Positions 42,948 through 51,502 of a DNA stretch of 64,000 nucleotides are shown one piece after another. A program made the position numbers and the translations under genes. Source of the stretch: Burkholderiales bacterium. GTDB lineage: Bacteria; Pseudomonadota; Gammaproteobacteria; Burkholderiales; UBA6910. Every line of letters begins with the position of its first letter. Positions within the stretch are counted from its first letter, which is position 1. The stretch covers positions 625,501 to 689,500 of the forward strand of contig BPKG01000001.1 of assembly GCA_026005015.1 (NCBI GenBank), in the 5' to 3' direction. Under the pieces are notes generated by a model that saw only the letters and a list, made by a program, of their open reading frames with translations, was not told the DNA's origin and did no database searches.

Positions 42948-43910
42948 TTAAACCACAAAGATGTCCTGCTCAGCCCACGCGGGCGCGGCGTTTTTCGCCG
43001 CACCGGTCAGCGCGATGTAGCCCTTCTTGTCGACACCGGCGGGCAGATCCTTGGGAATGCCCATGACGGTCTGGGTTTTGAACACGGTGCCCGGCGCCAG
43101 GTCGAAGAACGGGAACTCCGGTTCGGTGCACCCCAAGCACGGCATTCCAGCGCGGGTCTTGGAGGACTGTCGGTTCCACAGGATCCGGTTGCAGGGGGAG
43201 TGCGTCATCGGCCCGCGGCAGCCGAGATCGTAGAACAGGCATCCCTTCCGCTGCCCGAACTCGGTCGCGGAAACCTTGTAGGCAAAGTGCATGTTGCGGG
43301 TGCAGCCGGTCTGGGTGAAGCTCTGGAAAAAGGTCTTGGGTCGCTGCAGGTCGTCCAAAGAAATGTCCTTGGCGCGGCCCGTGGCGACCGCGACCAGGAT
43401 CTGGGTGACCCAATCGGGGTGGGCCGGACAGCCTGGAATATTGATCACAGGCAGCCCCGACTTCGCCCGGAAGTCCTTGCCCAGGAATCCGCCATGCTGA
43501 CGCTTCAGAAACTGCAGTCCCTGGGACTCGCTGGGGTTCGGTGCCGTCGCCGGGATGCCCCCCCACGTGGCACAGTCGCCGATCGCGACGACAAACTGGG
43601 CGGCATCGGCAAGCTCCCGCACCCACTGCTTCATCGGCCGTCCGGCAAAGCGGTTCCATTCGCCGGTGCCGTTGGGGGCGTTCACGACGGTGCCCTCGAA
43701 GACGAAAATGTCGAGAGGAATCGCGCCGGACACGCAATCGCGCAGGATCTTCTGGAGATTGTCTCCCAACTCCAGACCCAGCGACGGATGCCAAAGGATA
43801 TTGATCCCGAAGTCCGTGACCAGGTCACAGGCGCTGGGCTCCTCGGCGTTCAGAAACGACATCGTATTTCCGGAACACGCGCCTCCTTGCAGCCAGAGCA
43901 GGTTGGCCAT
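42948..43910 (-). CDS. hhyS: Actinobacterial-type (group 1h/5) [NiFe]-hydrogenase small subunit
   Basis: 320 residues, with GGAGGAG before the ATG and no Tat signal or C-terminal anchor, so it is cytoplasmic. The N-terminal cluster motif is GGACSGNTMSFL: C12 is present, but the usual second Cys of CxGC is replaced (CSGN). C28-D29 follow (PSACDL). Loss of the second Cys fits the family, in which the proximal cluster is reported to use three Cys and one Asp. Other ligands are in GDCATWGG, NIPGCPAHPDW, TGCTRNMHF, GCRGPMTHSPCN and CLGCTEPEFPF. It starts 78 nt after the predicted sigma-54 transcription start. Confidence 0.92.
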   Translation of the reverse strand: MANLLWLQGGACSGNTMSFLNAEEPSACDLVTDFGINILWHPSLGLELGDNLQKILRDCVSGAIPLDIFVFEGTVVNAPNGTGEWNRFAGRPMKQWVRELADAAQFVVAIGDCATWGGIPATAPNPSESQGLQFLKRQHGGFLGKDFRAKSGLPVINIPGCPAHPDWVTQILVAVATGRAKDISLDDLQRPKTFFQSFTQTGCTRNMHFAYKVSATEFGQRKGCLFYDLGCRGPMTHSPCNRILWNRQSSKTRAGMPCLGCTEPEFPFFDLAPGTVFKTQTVMGIPKDLPAGVDKKGYIALTGAAKNAAPAWAEQDIFVV

Positions 43911-43999
43911 CTTGAAGCTCCTCCTTCGGTTGATGGTTGGGTGAGTTGGGCGTGCGCGTCAGCGGCGCTGCTGAATCGCACGCTTCACTTCGTGCCACA

Positions 44000-44014
44000 G
44001 CAACGCCCGTGCCA
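44000..44014 (-). promoter_or_regulatory. Sigma-54 promoter of the hydrogenase operon
   Basis: On the minus strand TGGCAC (44009-44014), N5, TTGC (44000-44003), with GG and GC ten bases apart: a perfect -24/-12 element. Transcription would begin near 43988, in front of hhyS. An NtrC-family activator gene lies directly upstream. Confidence 0.85.
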
Positions 44015-44176
44015 ACTTGACCGAAGTACGGACGACTGGCTTTTTATCAACGAATTAGGAACAGCGACGTGAACCGCCGCGGGCGGTGTTCGAAGGATAA
44101 GACTGCAAACCCTCTTTACAGCGGCTATGCAGTCGCAAGCGCAATTTACGACGTGGGGACAGGGTTTTTGGGGTGC

Positions 44177-44425
44177 CTACCCCTTGCGATTGCCGCAAAC
44201 CGGACACTCGGCCTCCAAGGTGTAGCCAAACCAGATCCCCTGGCATCGGCTGCACCAGTGGCCATTGGTTTGTTCCACCGTCAGGCCCAGCTGGCGCGCA
44301 AGCGGTGTGACGCCGAGATCTTTAAAGCCGCCGGGCGTCGCGGGCGGGTTGGTGCGGGAGTAGGGAAAAGGATAAGTCTTTGCCGGAGCGCTTCGGTCAG
44401 GCGGGTCGTCTCGGTCTTCGGACAT
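44177..44425 (-). CDS. Small zinc-ribbon protein (82 residues)
   Basis: From the ATG at 44425, the acidic, proline-rich N-terminus is followed by two CxxC pairs (WCSRCQGIWFG and ECPVCGNRKG) typical of a zinc ribbon or rubredoxin-like knuckle. It starts 10 bp after the NtrC-type regulator gene, in the same direction, and ends before the sigma-54 promoter. The family is unknown to me. Confidence 0.75.
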   Translation of the reverse strand: MSEDRDDPPDRSAPAKTYPFPYSRTNPPATPGGFKDLGVTPLARQLGLTVEQTNGHWCSRCQGIWFGYTLEAECPVCGNRKG

Positions 44426-44435
44426 GGACAGCCTC

Positions 44436-45893
44436 CTATTGGGCACCCGATTTATCCAACTTGTATCGCTTAATCTTGTTGGCCAAGCCGACGCGGGAAA
44501 TACCCAACTCCCGCGCCGCCCGGCTGTAGTTCCATTTATGCTTGAGCAGCGACTGAGAGACCAGATGCATCTCCAGCGCCTCGACTTTTTCCTTCAGCGT
44601 TCCTTTTTCCAACAAGAAAGCAGCCCGTCCATTGTCGGGCTTGGCCGGGAGCAGCTTGGCAAGCTCCGGCGACATGTGCTTGACGGACAGGATCTCCCCG
44701 TCTTCAGCCACGGCGACCATGCGCCGCATTTCGTTCTCGAGCTCCCGCACGTTGCCCGGAAAAGGATAGAGCTTCAGGCGCTGCAGCACCTCGTTCGAGA
44801 TTCCCGCGATGTTCCGATTGATCGACTTGGCGTACTTCTTCGCCGCGTGTTCCGCCAGCACCGGAATATCTTCCACCCGTTCGCGCAAAGGCGGAATGTT
44901 CAGCTCGAAGCCCCGCAGGCGATAATAGAGGTCCTGACGGAACTTCTTCTGTTCAACCAGCTCCTTCAACGGCCGGTTTGACGCGGCAATGATGCGGACG
45001 TTGCAGTGCCGGGTCTGATCCGACCCCAGGGGCTTGACCTCGCCTTCCTGAAGGAACCTCAACAAGCTCACCTGAAAAGACGGCGACACTTCGGAGATCT
45101 CGTCAAGGAACACGGTGCCGCCATCGGCTGCGGGGAAAAGCCCCAGGCGGTCGCTGATGGCGCCGGTAAAGGCGCCTCGTTTGTGCCCAAACAATTCCGA
45201 GTGCAGCAATTCGTCGGGCAGAGCGCCGCAGTTTTGTGCCAGAAAAGGAAAGGCCTTTCGAGCGCTGAAGAAATGCACCGCTCGAGCCATCAGCTCCTTT
45301 CCCGTCCCGGTCTCGCCCTGGATCAAGACCGGCAGGTCAGTGGCAGCTGCCTGGCGCGCCAAGTTGCAAACTTCCACCATCTTGTCGCTGGCGAACACCA
45401 GTTTGTCGAATTCGTAGGTGTCCTGGAGCAGCTTGACCATGTGGTCGTTCTGCCGCCGCAGCACGTCGTCGCTGAACTTGAGCTCCCTGCTCAGGTAGCG
45501 GTGACGCCGGGCGAGCTCGCGGCTTTCAAGCGCCCGCTTGATGAGGAGCAGAAGATGGTCAGGCTGCCATGGCTTGGAGACAAACTGGTATATCGCCGCC
45601 TCGTTGATGGAACGGATGATATCGTCGGGGTCCGTGTATCCGGTAATCAGGACGCGAATGACCTCCGGATGGGACACCCGCGCCTCCCGAAAGAACTCGA
45701 CCCCGGTCATGTCGGGCATACGCTGGTCGCACAACACCAGGTCGACTTCCTCCCGGTTCAAGATTTCCAGCGCCTCCCGCGCAGAGGCTGCTGTGAGCAC
45801 TCGGTAGTCCTCTTCCAGGCAGCGCGTCAATGATGCCCGGACCTGGGCCTCGTCATCGACGACCAGAACCGTCCAAAAGCCGTCGGACTGCAT
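44436..45893 (-). CDS. NtrC-family sigma-54 response regulator (HoxA-type)
   Basis: 485 residues. The receiver domain (about 7-120) has D13/D14 and phospho-acceptor D56 (LVLCDQRMPD). The AAA+ domain has Walker A QGETGTGKELMARAV, the sigma-54 contact loop GAFTGA and Walker B GGTVFLDEISE. A Fis-type HTH follows (NYSRAARELGISRVGLANK). It is intact, unlike the hoxA-like gene at 26793-27909. It is next to a sigma-54 promoter of the group 1h hydrogenase, which is its likely target. HoxJ is the probable kinase, by context. Divergent from pldA. Confidence 0.92.
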   Translation of the reverse strand: MQSDGFWTVLVVDDEAQVRASLTRCLEEDYRVLTAASAREALEILNREEVDLVLCDQRMPDMTGVEFFREARVSHPEVIRVLITGYTDPDDIIRSINEAAIYQFVSKPWQPDHLLLLIKRALESRELARRHRYLSRELKFSDDVLRRQNDHMVKLLQDTYEFDKLVFASDKMVEVCNLARQAAATDLPVLIQGETGTGKELMARAVHFFSARKAFPFLAQNCGALPDELLHSELFGHKRGAFTGAISDRLGLFPAADGGTVFLDEISEVSPSFQVSLLRFLQEGEVKPLGSDQTRHCNVRIIAASNRPLKELVEQKKFRQDLYYRLRGFELNIPPLRERVEDIPVLAEHAAKKYAKSINRNIAGISNEVLQRLKLYPFPGNVRELENEMRRMVAVAEDGEILSVKHMSPELAKLLPAKPDNGRAAFLLEKGTLKEKVEALEMHLVSQSLLKHKWNYSRAARELGISRVGLANKIKRYKLDKSGAQ

Positions 45894-46064
45894 AATACCT
45901 TTTTATCAAATCGTATACTAAGTTAACACTTTAGCAGGGTTTCCGGGAAGGTCAAAGGGTCGAAATCGGGCGCCAGGCAGCAATCCTGTATATTCAGGGC
46001 CTGGTTCGCAGGGCGCCCCCGAAACCCGGCAGGGGCGCTCACCCGTCACCCAAGGAGCCCCGTA

Positions 46065-47252
46065 ATGTCCCGATGCTCATCGACGATGGCAGCCGCCGTG
46101 CTGCTGTACGCTGCCGGCGTCGCCAGCGCCGACGTTTTGGTCATCGCCCCCGCCGAGCCGGTCGTCGCCGGCACCACCATGACCCTGGAGCTGTACTTCA
46201 AGAATGAATCCAACACACCCCGGACCGTCACCGTACCGAAGGTGATCTCCGCCCGGCTCTCGGCCGGCAGTTCCTCCTCGCCGATGGAACTCAAGGCCCG
46301 GGAAGCGCGTGACGTTCCTGCTGTACAGCTTGCGCCCCAGTCCTTCGTTCGCGTCGCCTACACAGGAACGCTGCCCCCCTCCCTGGACGGCATGGTCACC
46401 CTCGCTTTGGACGGCCTGACCGCAAACCGCATTCTGTTGGCGGTGCGGCCCGCGCCGGAGCCGGCCCCGGTGACGAAGGGCGTCACCGGGGAAATCAGGC
46501 AGGCCGAGCCCTCGCCGCCCCAGCCCGCCCCCTTCGCCCTGATCTCTCCTTACGAACCGCTGTACTTCATCTACGGCACCCGGGGCAACGAGAACGCCAA
46601 GTTCCAGCTTTCTTTCAAGTACCGCTTCGTGAGGCCCGACAGAGACCTGGCGCGCCTGCTGCCCGGGATCGAAGACATCTACCTCGGCTATGCCCAGACC
46701 TCCCTTTGGGACCTGGAGCGGGAGTCGAAGCCTTTCCGGGACACGAGCTACAAGCCGCGGCTTTTCTACTTCAAGGAAGGCCTGTGGCGCAGCGCCGGGG
46801 ACCGCCTGCGCCTGGGGCTCGAGGCCGGCTACGGTCACGAGTCCAACGGGCGCGACGGCGATCAGTCCCGCTCCATCGACATCCTCTACGCGAGACCCGT
46901 CTTCACGTTCGGGAACCGCCAGGACTATCACCTGGTGGCAGCGCCCGGGGTATGGGCGTACCTGGACAAGGAGGAAAACCCGGACATCGATGAGTTCCGC
47001 GGCTACGGAGACCTGTACATCGCCCTGCAGAAGACCGACTCGTGGCAGCTTGCCACCACCCTGCGGCTCGGCTCCGACGGCGACAAGGGCAGCGTGCAGG
47101 TGGATCTGTCCTATCCCCTCACCCGGATCGGGTTCGGCAACATCGACGGCTACCTGCTGGCCCAGTACTTCAACGGCTACGGGGAGTCCCTCCTGGACTA
47201 CAACCGCAAGCTGCGCTCCCAGTTCCGGTTCGGGGTCATGCTACTGCGTTAA
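46065..47252 (+). CDS. pldA: Outer membrane phospholipase A1
   Basis: 395 residues with signal peptide (cleavage near GVASADV). An immunoglobulin-like N-terminal extension of about 140 residues (APAEPVVAGTTMTLELYF) and a proline-rich linker precede the barrel. The active-site region GYGHESNGRDGDQSRS contains the His, Ser and Asn of OMPLA. The C-terminus ends in an amphipathic strand (QFRFGVMLLR). It hydrolyses outer-membrane phospholipids when lipid asymmetry fails. AAGGAG lies 7 nt before the ATG. Confidence 0.93.
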   Translation: MSRCSSTMAAAVLLYAAGVASADVLVIAPAEPVVAGTTMTLELYFKNESNTPRTVTVPKVISARLSAGSSSSPMELKAREARDVPAVQLAPQSFVRVAYTGTLPPSLDGMVTLALDGLTANRILLAVRPAPEPAPVTKGVTGEIRQAEPSPPQPAPFALISPYEPLYFIYGTRGNENAKFQLSFKYRFVRPDRDLARLLPGIEDIYLGYAQTSLWDLERESKPFRDTSYKPRLFYFKEGLWRSAGDRLRLGLEAGYGHESNGRDGDQSRSIDILYARPVFTFGNRQDYHLVAAPGVWAYLDKEENPDIDEFRGYGDLYIALQKTDSWQLATTLRLGSDGDKGSVQVDLSYPLTRIGFGNIDGYLLAQYFNGYGESLLDYNRKLRSQFRFGVMLLR

Positions 47253-47267
47253 AGCGAGCGGACCGGC

Positions 47268-47564
47268 TCACACCCCCAGGGACTGCAGTAGTCTGCGGGC
47301 ACTGCGGAGCGCCCGCCACCCGACCCAGGCCCGCGAGGCGAGGCGCAGGGCTCTGCGGGGCTTCAGGATCACCGCTAGGAGCACGGCGATGGCGACCCAA
47401 TGGGGATGGGTGCGAAGGTAGTGAACGGTCTCGACGGCCCGATCGGCGAGCCGGAGGGCGGGCGAGAAGCGCTCCAGCGTGCCGACCAGCAATTCCCGCT
47501 CCTGCTGGGCTTGGGCCAGGAGGCGAGCGCGCCTCGCGGCTAGATCGTGCGGTGGCGCGTTCAT
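47268..47564 (-). CDS. YqjK-like small protein
   Basis: 98 residues from the ATG at 47564 (MNAPPHDLAARRARLLAQ). A charged, helical N-terminal half is followed by one hydrophobic segment (HWVAIAVLLAVIL) and a basic tail. Last gene of a yqjD-yqjE-yqjK-like set, overlapping the previous gene by 4 bp. Function unknown. Confidence 0.75.
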   Translation of the reverse strand: MNAPPHDLAARRARLLAQAQQERELLVGTLERFSPALRLADRAVETVHYLRTHPHWVAIAVLLAVILKPRRALRLASRAWVGWRALRSARRLLQSLGV

Positions 47565-47959
47565 GTACGCCGGCTCAGGCGCTCCCGATCCTTGGCGAGC
47601 TCCTCCAGCGTGGTACCGAAAACCGATGGCCGGCGCCGCCACCAAGCCCGCAGCCCCAGTCCTACCGCGGCCGCGGCCCCAAGGGAGAGTCCCGTGAGCA
47701 CGCCCAGGACGGCGAGCCGCTGGCTTTCCCAGAAGGCGACGACAATGAGCATGGCGGCCAGTACCACGCCGAGGAACAGGGAAAACAAGAAAACGGTGCC
47801 CCAGAAAATCAGTCGCACCAGGGCGTCGCGCTCCTCCTCCAGATCGGTGGACAGGATGCGCAGCCGGGTCTCCACCGCGGCGACTGCGGTCGTCCCCAGC
47901 GCCTTGAGTGATTCCAGCAGCCGCGGCTGGGCAGGCTGCCTGCCGGAATCCCCGTTCAT
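47561..47959 (-). CDS. YqjE-like (Actinobacterial/phage holin superfamily III) inner membrane protein
   Basis: 132 residues. Two membrane segments (about 51-75 and 83-106) follow an amphipathic N-terminal region (LKALGTTAVAAVETRLRIL). The family is named after a holin fold but is chromosomal and usually next to the DUF883/YqjD gene, as here. Possibly related to stress or ribosome hibernation at the membrane. Confidence 0.85.
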   Translation of the reverse strand: MNGDSGRQPAQPRLLESLKALGTTAVAAVETRLRILSTDLEEERDALVRLIFWGTVFLFSLFLGVVLAAMLIVVAFWESQRLAVLGVLTGLSLGAAAAVGLGLRAWWRRRPSVFGTTLEELAKDRERLSRRT

Positions 47960-47969
47960 GCGGGCAGGG

Positions 47970-48287
47970 TCAGCGGCGCCCGATCAGCAGCCCGACGATC
48001 AAGCCCACGCCGGCGGCGATGCCCACCGCCTTCCAGGGATGCTCGTGGACGAACTCGTCCGTCGCCTTGGCGGCGATCCGGGTGCGCTCGGCGGCGAGAC
48101 CTTCCAGCTCCGCCAACCTGACCTTGGCTTTTTCTAGGCTGGCCTGCACCCGCTCGCGGGCGGCGCTGACCCGCTCGCCCGCCTGGCTGGCGGTCAGCTT
48201 CAGCAGCTCCTCGGCGTCGGCCAGCACGACCTTCAAGTCGGCCATCAGCTTGTCCCTTTGGGAAGTCGTGGAGGTCGTGTCATTCAT
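47970..48287 (-). CDS. DUF883/ElaB/YqjD family membrane-anchored protein
   Basis: 105 residues from the ATG at 48287. A long helical region with a heptad-like pattern (DLKVVLADAEELLKLTASQAG) is followed by VHEHPWKAVGIAAG and a C-terminal membrane anchor ending GLLIGRR. E. coli homologues bind stationary-phase ribosomes at the membrane. First gene of the yqjDEK-like set. Confidence 0.9.
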   Translation of the reverse strand: MNDTTSTTSQRDKLMADLKVVLADAEELLKLTASQAGERVSAARERVQASLEKAKVRLAELEGLAAERTRIAAKATDEFVHEHPWKAVGIAAGVGLIVGLLIGRR

Positions 48288-48608
48288 AATGAAAATTCCT
48301 TTTAAGTGAGCTTGTGGAAAATGCAATAGAGTTAACCTACCGTCTTTTCCTGCGCAAGGCAATGGCGGGCACGGAGCTCGCTCGCGCGAGAGTGGCTCGG
48401 ATATACTGCAATTTTATCCCCGGTGCGACTGCCCGGCGAGCCTCCGGCCCATAATTTGGAACCGTCGGCCATCGTCTCCCCTCTCCGGATGGAAGTGGGA
48501 GAAAGGAAGAGGTGCCGAACACCGCCAAGCTTGATTTCGGAATGCTCGGGGGGTCGGATGGGCGCCCTGTCCGCACCGGCGACCGGGTGTTCTTGGAAAG
48601 GAGTCTCT
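48288..48608. other. Divergent intergenic region yqjD-lemA
   Basis: About 320 bp without a gene. A possible -10 box TATACT is at 48402-48407 without a clear -35, and an AAAGGAG precedes the lemA start. The half near the yqjD-like gene is AT-richer, as expected for a promoter. Nothing else is visible. Confidence 0.4.
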
Positions 48609-49181
48609 ATGGGCGTATTGGGGATTGCGTTGCTTGTGCTGCTGGGGGTGATCGCGCTCTACGCCGTGGTGACCTATAACAACCTGGTCACCCTCAAACA
48701 CAACGTGGCCAAAGCCTGGGCCAACATCGAAGTCTTGCTGAAGCAGCGCAACGACGAGTTGCCCAAGCTGGTGGAGACCTGCAAACAGTACATGCGGTTC
48801 GAGCAGGAGACTCTACAGCGGGTGATGGAGGCCCGCGCCCAGTCCCAGATGGCCCACGCGGCCGGCAACATGGCCGCCCTCGGCCAGGCGGAAGGGGCGC
48901 TGCGGGCGGAGCTCGGGCGCCTGTTCGCCGTCGCCGAGGCCTATCCCGATCTCAAGACCAACGAGACCTTCCAGCACCTGCAGGGCCGCATCACCCAGTT
49001 GGAGAACAGCATCGCCGACCGCCGCGAGCTCTACAACGAGAGCGTGAACATCAACAACGTCCGCATCGAGCAGTTTCCGGACGCCATCATCGCGGGGCTG
49101 TTCAACTTCAAGCCGTTCCAGCTTCTCGAGTTCTCGGACGGGGAAAAGAGCGACGTGGACATGAAGAAGCTGTTCGCCTAG
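48609..49181 (+). CDS. lemA: LemA family protein
   Basis: 190 residues. An N-terminal membrane helix (LGIALLVLLGVIALYAVV) is followed by the LemA helical domain: YNNLVTLKHNVAKAWANIEVLLKQRNDELPKLVETCKQY, then LYNESVNINNVRIEQFPDAIIAG. It is followed closely by a GIDE-type gene, a common pairing. The function is unclear; possibly envelope stress related. Confidence 0.93.
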   Translation: MGVLGIALLVLLGVIALYAVVTYNNLVTLKHNVAKAWANIEVLLKQRNDELPKLVETCKQYMRFEQETLQRVMEARAQSQMAHAAGNMAALGQAEGALRAELGRLFAVAEAYPDLKTNETFQHLQGRITQLENSIADRRELYNESVNINNVRIEQFPDAIIAGLFNFKPFQLLEFSDGEKSDVDMKKLFA

Positions 49182-49220
49182 GGAGGTTCCCGGGCGGCCC
49201 CTTCTCGAGCGCTGCCCGCC

Positions 49221-50123
49221 ATGATGCGCGAGCTGCGGCGCCGCTACGGGGATTACCTCGCTTCGGGCGCCTACTTGGCCATCGTCCTCTTCGGGCTGGA
49301 GAGTCCCGCGCCCCAATCCCGGCTCATGGCCGCGGGCCTCATCGCCGTCCTGGCGCTGTGGGCCTGGCTCGCCGCGCTCCATCGCTACCGGTTCATCGCC
49401 GACACCCCCACGTCCCGGATCGCCTCGGCGGCGCAAGGGTACGTGGAGCTCCTGGGGCGCGCCCGCTCCCATCCGGGCAGCCGGATCCTGAGCAAGCTGA
49501 CCCTGCTCCCGTGCGTGTGGTTTCGTTACGAGATCCACCGCCGGCAGGCGGACGGCAAATGGGAGCGGCTCGACCATGGGGAGAGCCCGGACACCTTCCT
49601 GCTGGACGACGGAAGCGGCGAATGCGTCGTGGACCCGGAAGAGGCCGAGATCGTCACCCCGCGCAAGCAGGAATGGCGGCGGGGGGAATACCGCTATCGG
49701 GAATGGTTGATCCTGGAGCAGGATCCCCTCTATGCCCTGGGCTATTTCGTCACCCTGGATCCCCTCGGCGGGCCGCCCGCGGCGCGGGAGGAAGTGGGCG
49801 CGCTGCTCGCCGAATGGAAGCGGGACCGGGCGGCGTTGCTCGCGCGCTTCGACGCCAACCGGGACGGGGAGATCGACCTGGTGGAATGGGAGGCCGCCCG
49901 CAAGGCCGCGAAGGCGGAGGTGGCCGAGCGGCACAAGGCCCTCCAGTCCGCGGCGGGCTCGATCCACGTCTTGCGCAAGCCTCCGGATGGGCGGCTCTAT
50001 CTCCTCTCCAATCTGCCTCCCGAGGGCCTTGCCGGCCGCTTCCGCCGCTGGGCTTGGTTCCACCTGGCGGTGCTGCTGGCTGCCGCTCCGGCGGCGATCC
50101 TGTTCTGGCTCGGGCTCCTCTAG
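49221..50123 (+). CDS. GIDE-domain membrane protein with an EF-hand
   Basis: 300 residues. Two N-terminal membrane segments (about 12-30, 36-52), a GIDE domain (TPTSRIASAAQGYVELLGRA; TLLPCVWFRYEIHRR; GSGECVVDPEEAEIV; YREWLILEQDPLYALGYF) and a C-terminal membrane segment. Inserted between them is a canonical EF-hand loop, DANRDGEIDLVEWE (about residues 212-225), with calcium ligands at the D-x-N-x-D-G-x-I-D-x2-E positions. GIDE proteins often pair with LemA. Confidence 0.88.
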   Translation: MMRELRRRYGDYLASGAYLAIVLFGLESPAPQSRLMAAGLIAVLALWAWLAALHRYRFIADTPTSRIASAAQGYVELLGRARSHPGSRILSKLTLLPCVWFRYEIHRRQADGKWERLDHGESPDTFLLDDGSGECVVDPEEAEIVTPRKQEWRRGEYRYREWLILEQDPLYALGYFVTLDPLGGPPAAREEVGALLAEWKRDRAALLARFDANRDGEIDLVEWEAARKAAKAEVAERHKALQSAAGSIHVLRKPPDGRLYLLSNLPPEGLAGRFRRWAWFHLAVLLAAAPAAILFWLGLL

Positions 50124-50288
50124 CCCGGGGCGTCCAAATATTTTGAAATACAGGCTCAAAACCGCTCATGCCGCCATGAGGATATTTTCGGCGTGTCGCG
50201 GTCTAACCCGCCGGTGAGAACCGATCCCGGTCCGACGGCACGGATTCGCTGCACCGAATCCACTGTATTGTGATGGAGAAAGCGCTCG

Positions 50289-50852
50289 ATGGCCCTGGCT
50301 AACACGGCCGACCGCTATGGACCGGTGGCCCAGGCGCTGCACTGGGCCACCTTCCTGCTGCTCGTCGGCTCTTTCTCCCTGGGATTGTGGATGGTGGAGC
50401 TACCCCTGTCGCCCCTCAAGCTCAGGCTGATTTCGTATCACAAATGGATCGGGGTGACCGTCTTCCTGCTGGTTCTGATGCGGCTCGCCTGGCGGCTCTA
50501 CAGCCCCCCTCCTCCCCTGCCCGCCTCGGTTCCCCTCTGGCAGCGGCGGGCGGCGAAAGCGGTCCACGGGCTGATCTACGTGCTGCTCATCGCCATCCCG
50601 CTGATCGGCTGGCTGGGCAGCTCCGCCAAAGGCATCCCCACGGTCTACCTGGGGCTGGTCCGGCTGCCCGACCTGTTGGCCAAGGACCCAGAGCTGGCCG
50701 AGCGGCTGTTTCTGGTCCACTGGGTCCTCAACAAGGCCCTGCTCGTGGCGGTGGGCGTGCACGTGGCGGCGGCGCTCAAGCACCATCTGGTGGACCGGGA
50801 CGAGGTGCTCGTGCGCATGCTGCCGGCGAGCCTGATACGAAAACGCGCTTGA
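50289..50852 (+). CDS. Cytochrome b561
   Basis: 187 residues with four membrane helices and heme-ligand histidines in AQALHWATFLLL, SYHKWIGVTVFLL, FLVHWVLNKALL and GVHVAAALKHH. Prokaryotic b561 moves electrons from quinol to periplasmic partners. It is followed by two yceI genes, a frequent arrangement (cybB-yceI). Confidence 0.92.
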   Translation: MALANTADRYGPVAQALHWATFLLLVGSFSLGLWMVELPLSPLKLRLISYHKWIGVTVFLLVLMRLAWRLYSPPPPLPASVPLWQRRAAKAVHGLIYVLLIAIPLIGWLGSSAKGIPTVYLGLVRLPDLLAKDPELAERLFLVHWVLNKALLVAVGVHVAAALKHHLVDRDEVLVRMLPASLIRKRA

Positions 50853-50868
50853 AATGAGGATTCCTCCC

Positions 50869-51423
50869 ATGATTCGATCGGGCATCGTCATGGCTGGGCT
50901 GCTGGCGGCCACCGCCCTGGCCCAGGCGTTCCAGGAGGTGGATTACGCCAAGAGCTGGGTGCGTTTCGCGGGCAAGCAGATGGGGGTGCCGGCGGAAGGC
51001 GAGTTTCGACGCTTCACCGCCCGGGTGCGCTTCGACCCCGCCCGGCTCGATCAGGCGCGGGCGGAGGTGGAGATCGACGTGGCAAGCGCTGCCGTGGGCG
51101 ACCCGGAGGGGGACGCGGAGCTCAAGCGCAAGGCCTGGTTCGACGTAGGGCAATATCCGACGGCCAGATTCGTCTCCACGGCTTTCCGCAAGGTGGGAGA
51201 AAATCGCTACGAGGCCACCGGCCAGCTCACCCTCAAGGGCCGCACCCGGGACGTGGTGGTGAGCTTCACCGCCAAGCCCGCCTCCCCGGGTCTGGAACTC
51301 ACCGGGACCCTGCCCATCAAACGGCTCGATTTCGGCGTCGGTGAAGGCATCTGGGCCGATACCGATACCGTGGCCAACGAAGTGGAGATTCGTTTCCGCC
51401 TCATGTTGGGACCGCCGCGATAG
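50869..51423 (+). CDS. YceI family periplasmic protein 1
   Basis: 184 residues from the ATG at 50869 (GAGGA upstream); an earlier ATG at 50854 gives 189 residues. A signal peptide (cleavage near ALAQAF) is followed by the YceI lipocalin-like barrel: VDYAKSWVRFAGKQMG, AEVEIDVASAAVG, YPTARFVSTAFRKVG, GRTRDVVVSFTA. YceI proteins bind polyisoprenoids such as ubiquinone. Its gene starts 16 bp after the b561 gene. Confidence 0.9.
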   Translation: MIRSGIVMAGLLAATALAQAFQEVDYAKSWVRFAGKQMGVPAEGEFRRFTARVRFDPARLDQARAEVEIDVASAAVGDPEGDAELKRKAWFDVGQYPTARFVSTAFRKVGENRYEATGQLTLKGRTRDVVVSFTAKPASPGLELTGTLPIKRLDFGVGEGIWADTDTVANEVEIRFRLMLGPPR

Positions 51424-51502
51424 CGTGGCTTCTAAAGATTTCCTTTCGCGCTCTTCGCGCCCTTTGCGTTGAGTTTTTTGTTCCTTCGCTCTGGAGGTGA
51501 CC

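Noticed and set aside
42948-43910. Membrane-bound group 1d uptake hydrogenase (HupS/HoxK type)
   Set aside because: The small subunit has no Tat signal, no C-terminal anchor and an altered proximal cluster motif (CSGN). No cytochrome b (HoxZ/HupC) gene is present.
47561-47959. Prophage holin
   Set aside because: No other phage genes surround it; the yqjD-like and yqjK-like neighbours mark it as the chromosomal YqjE type.
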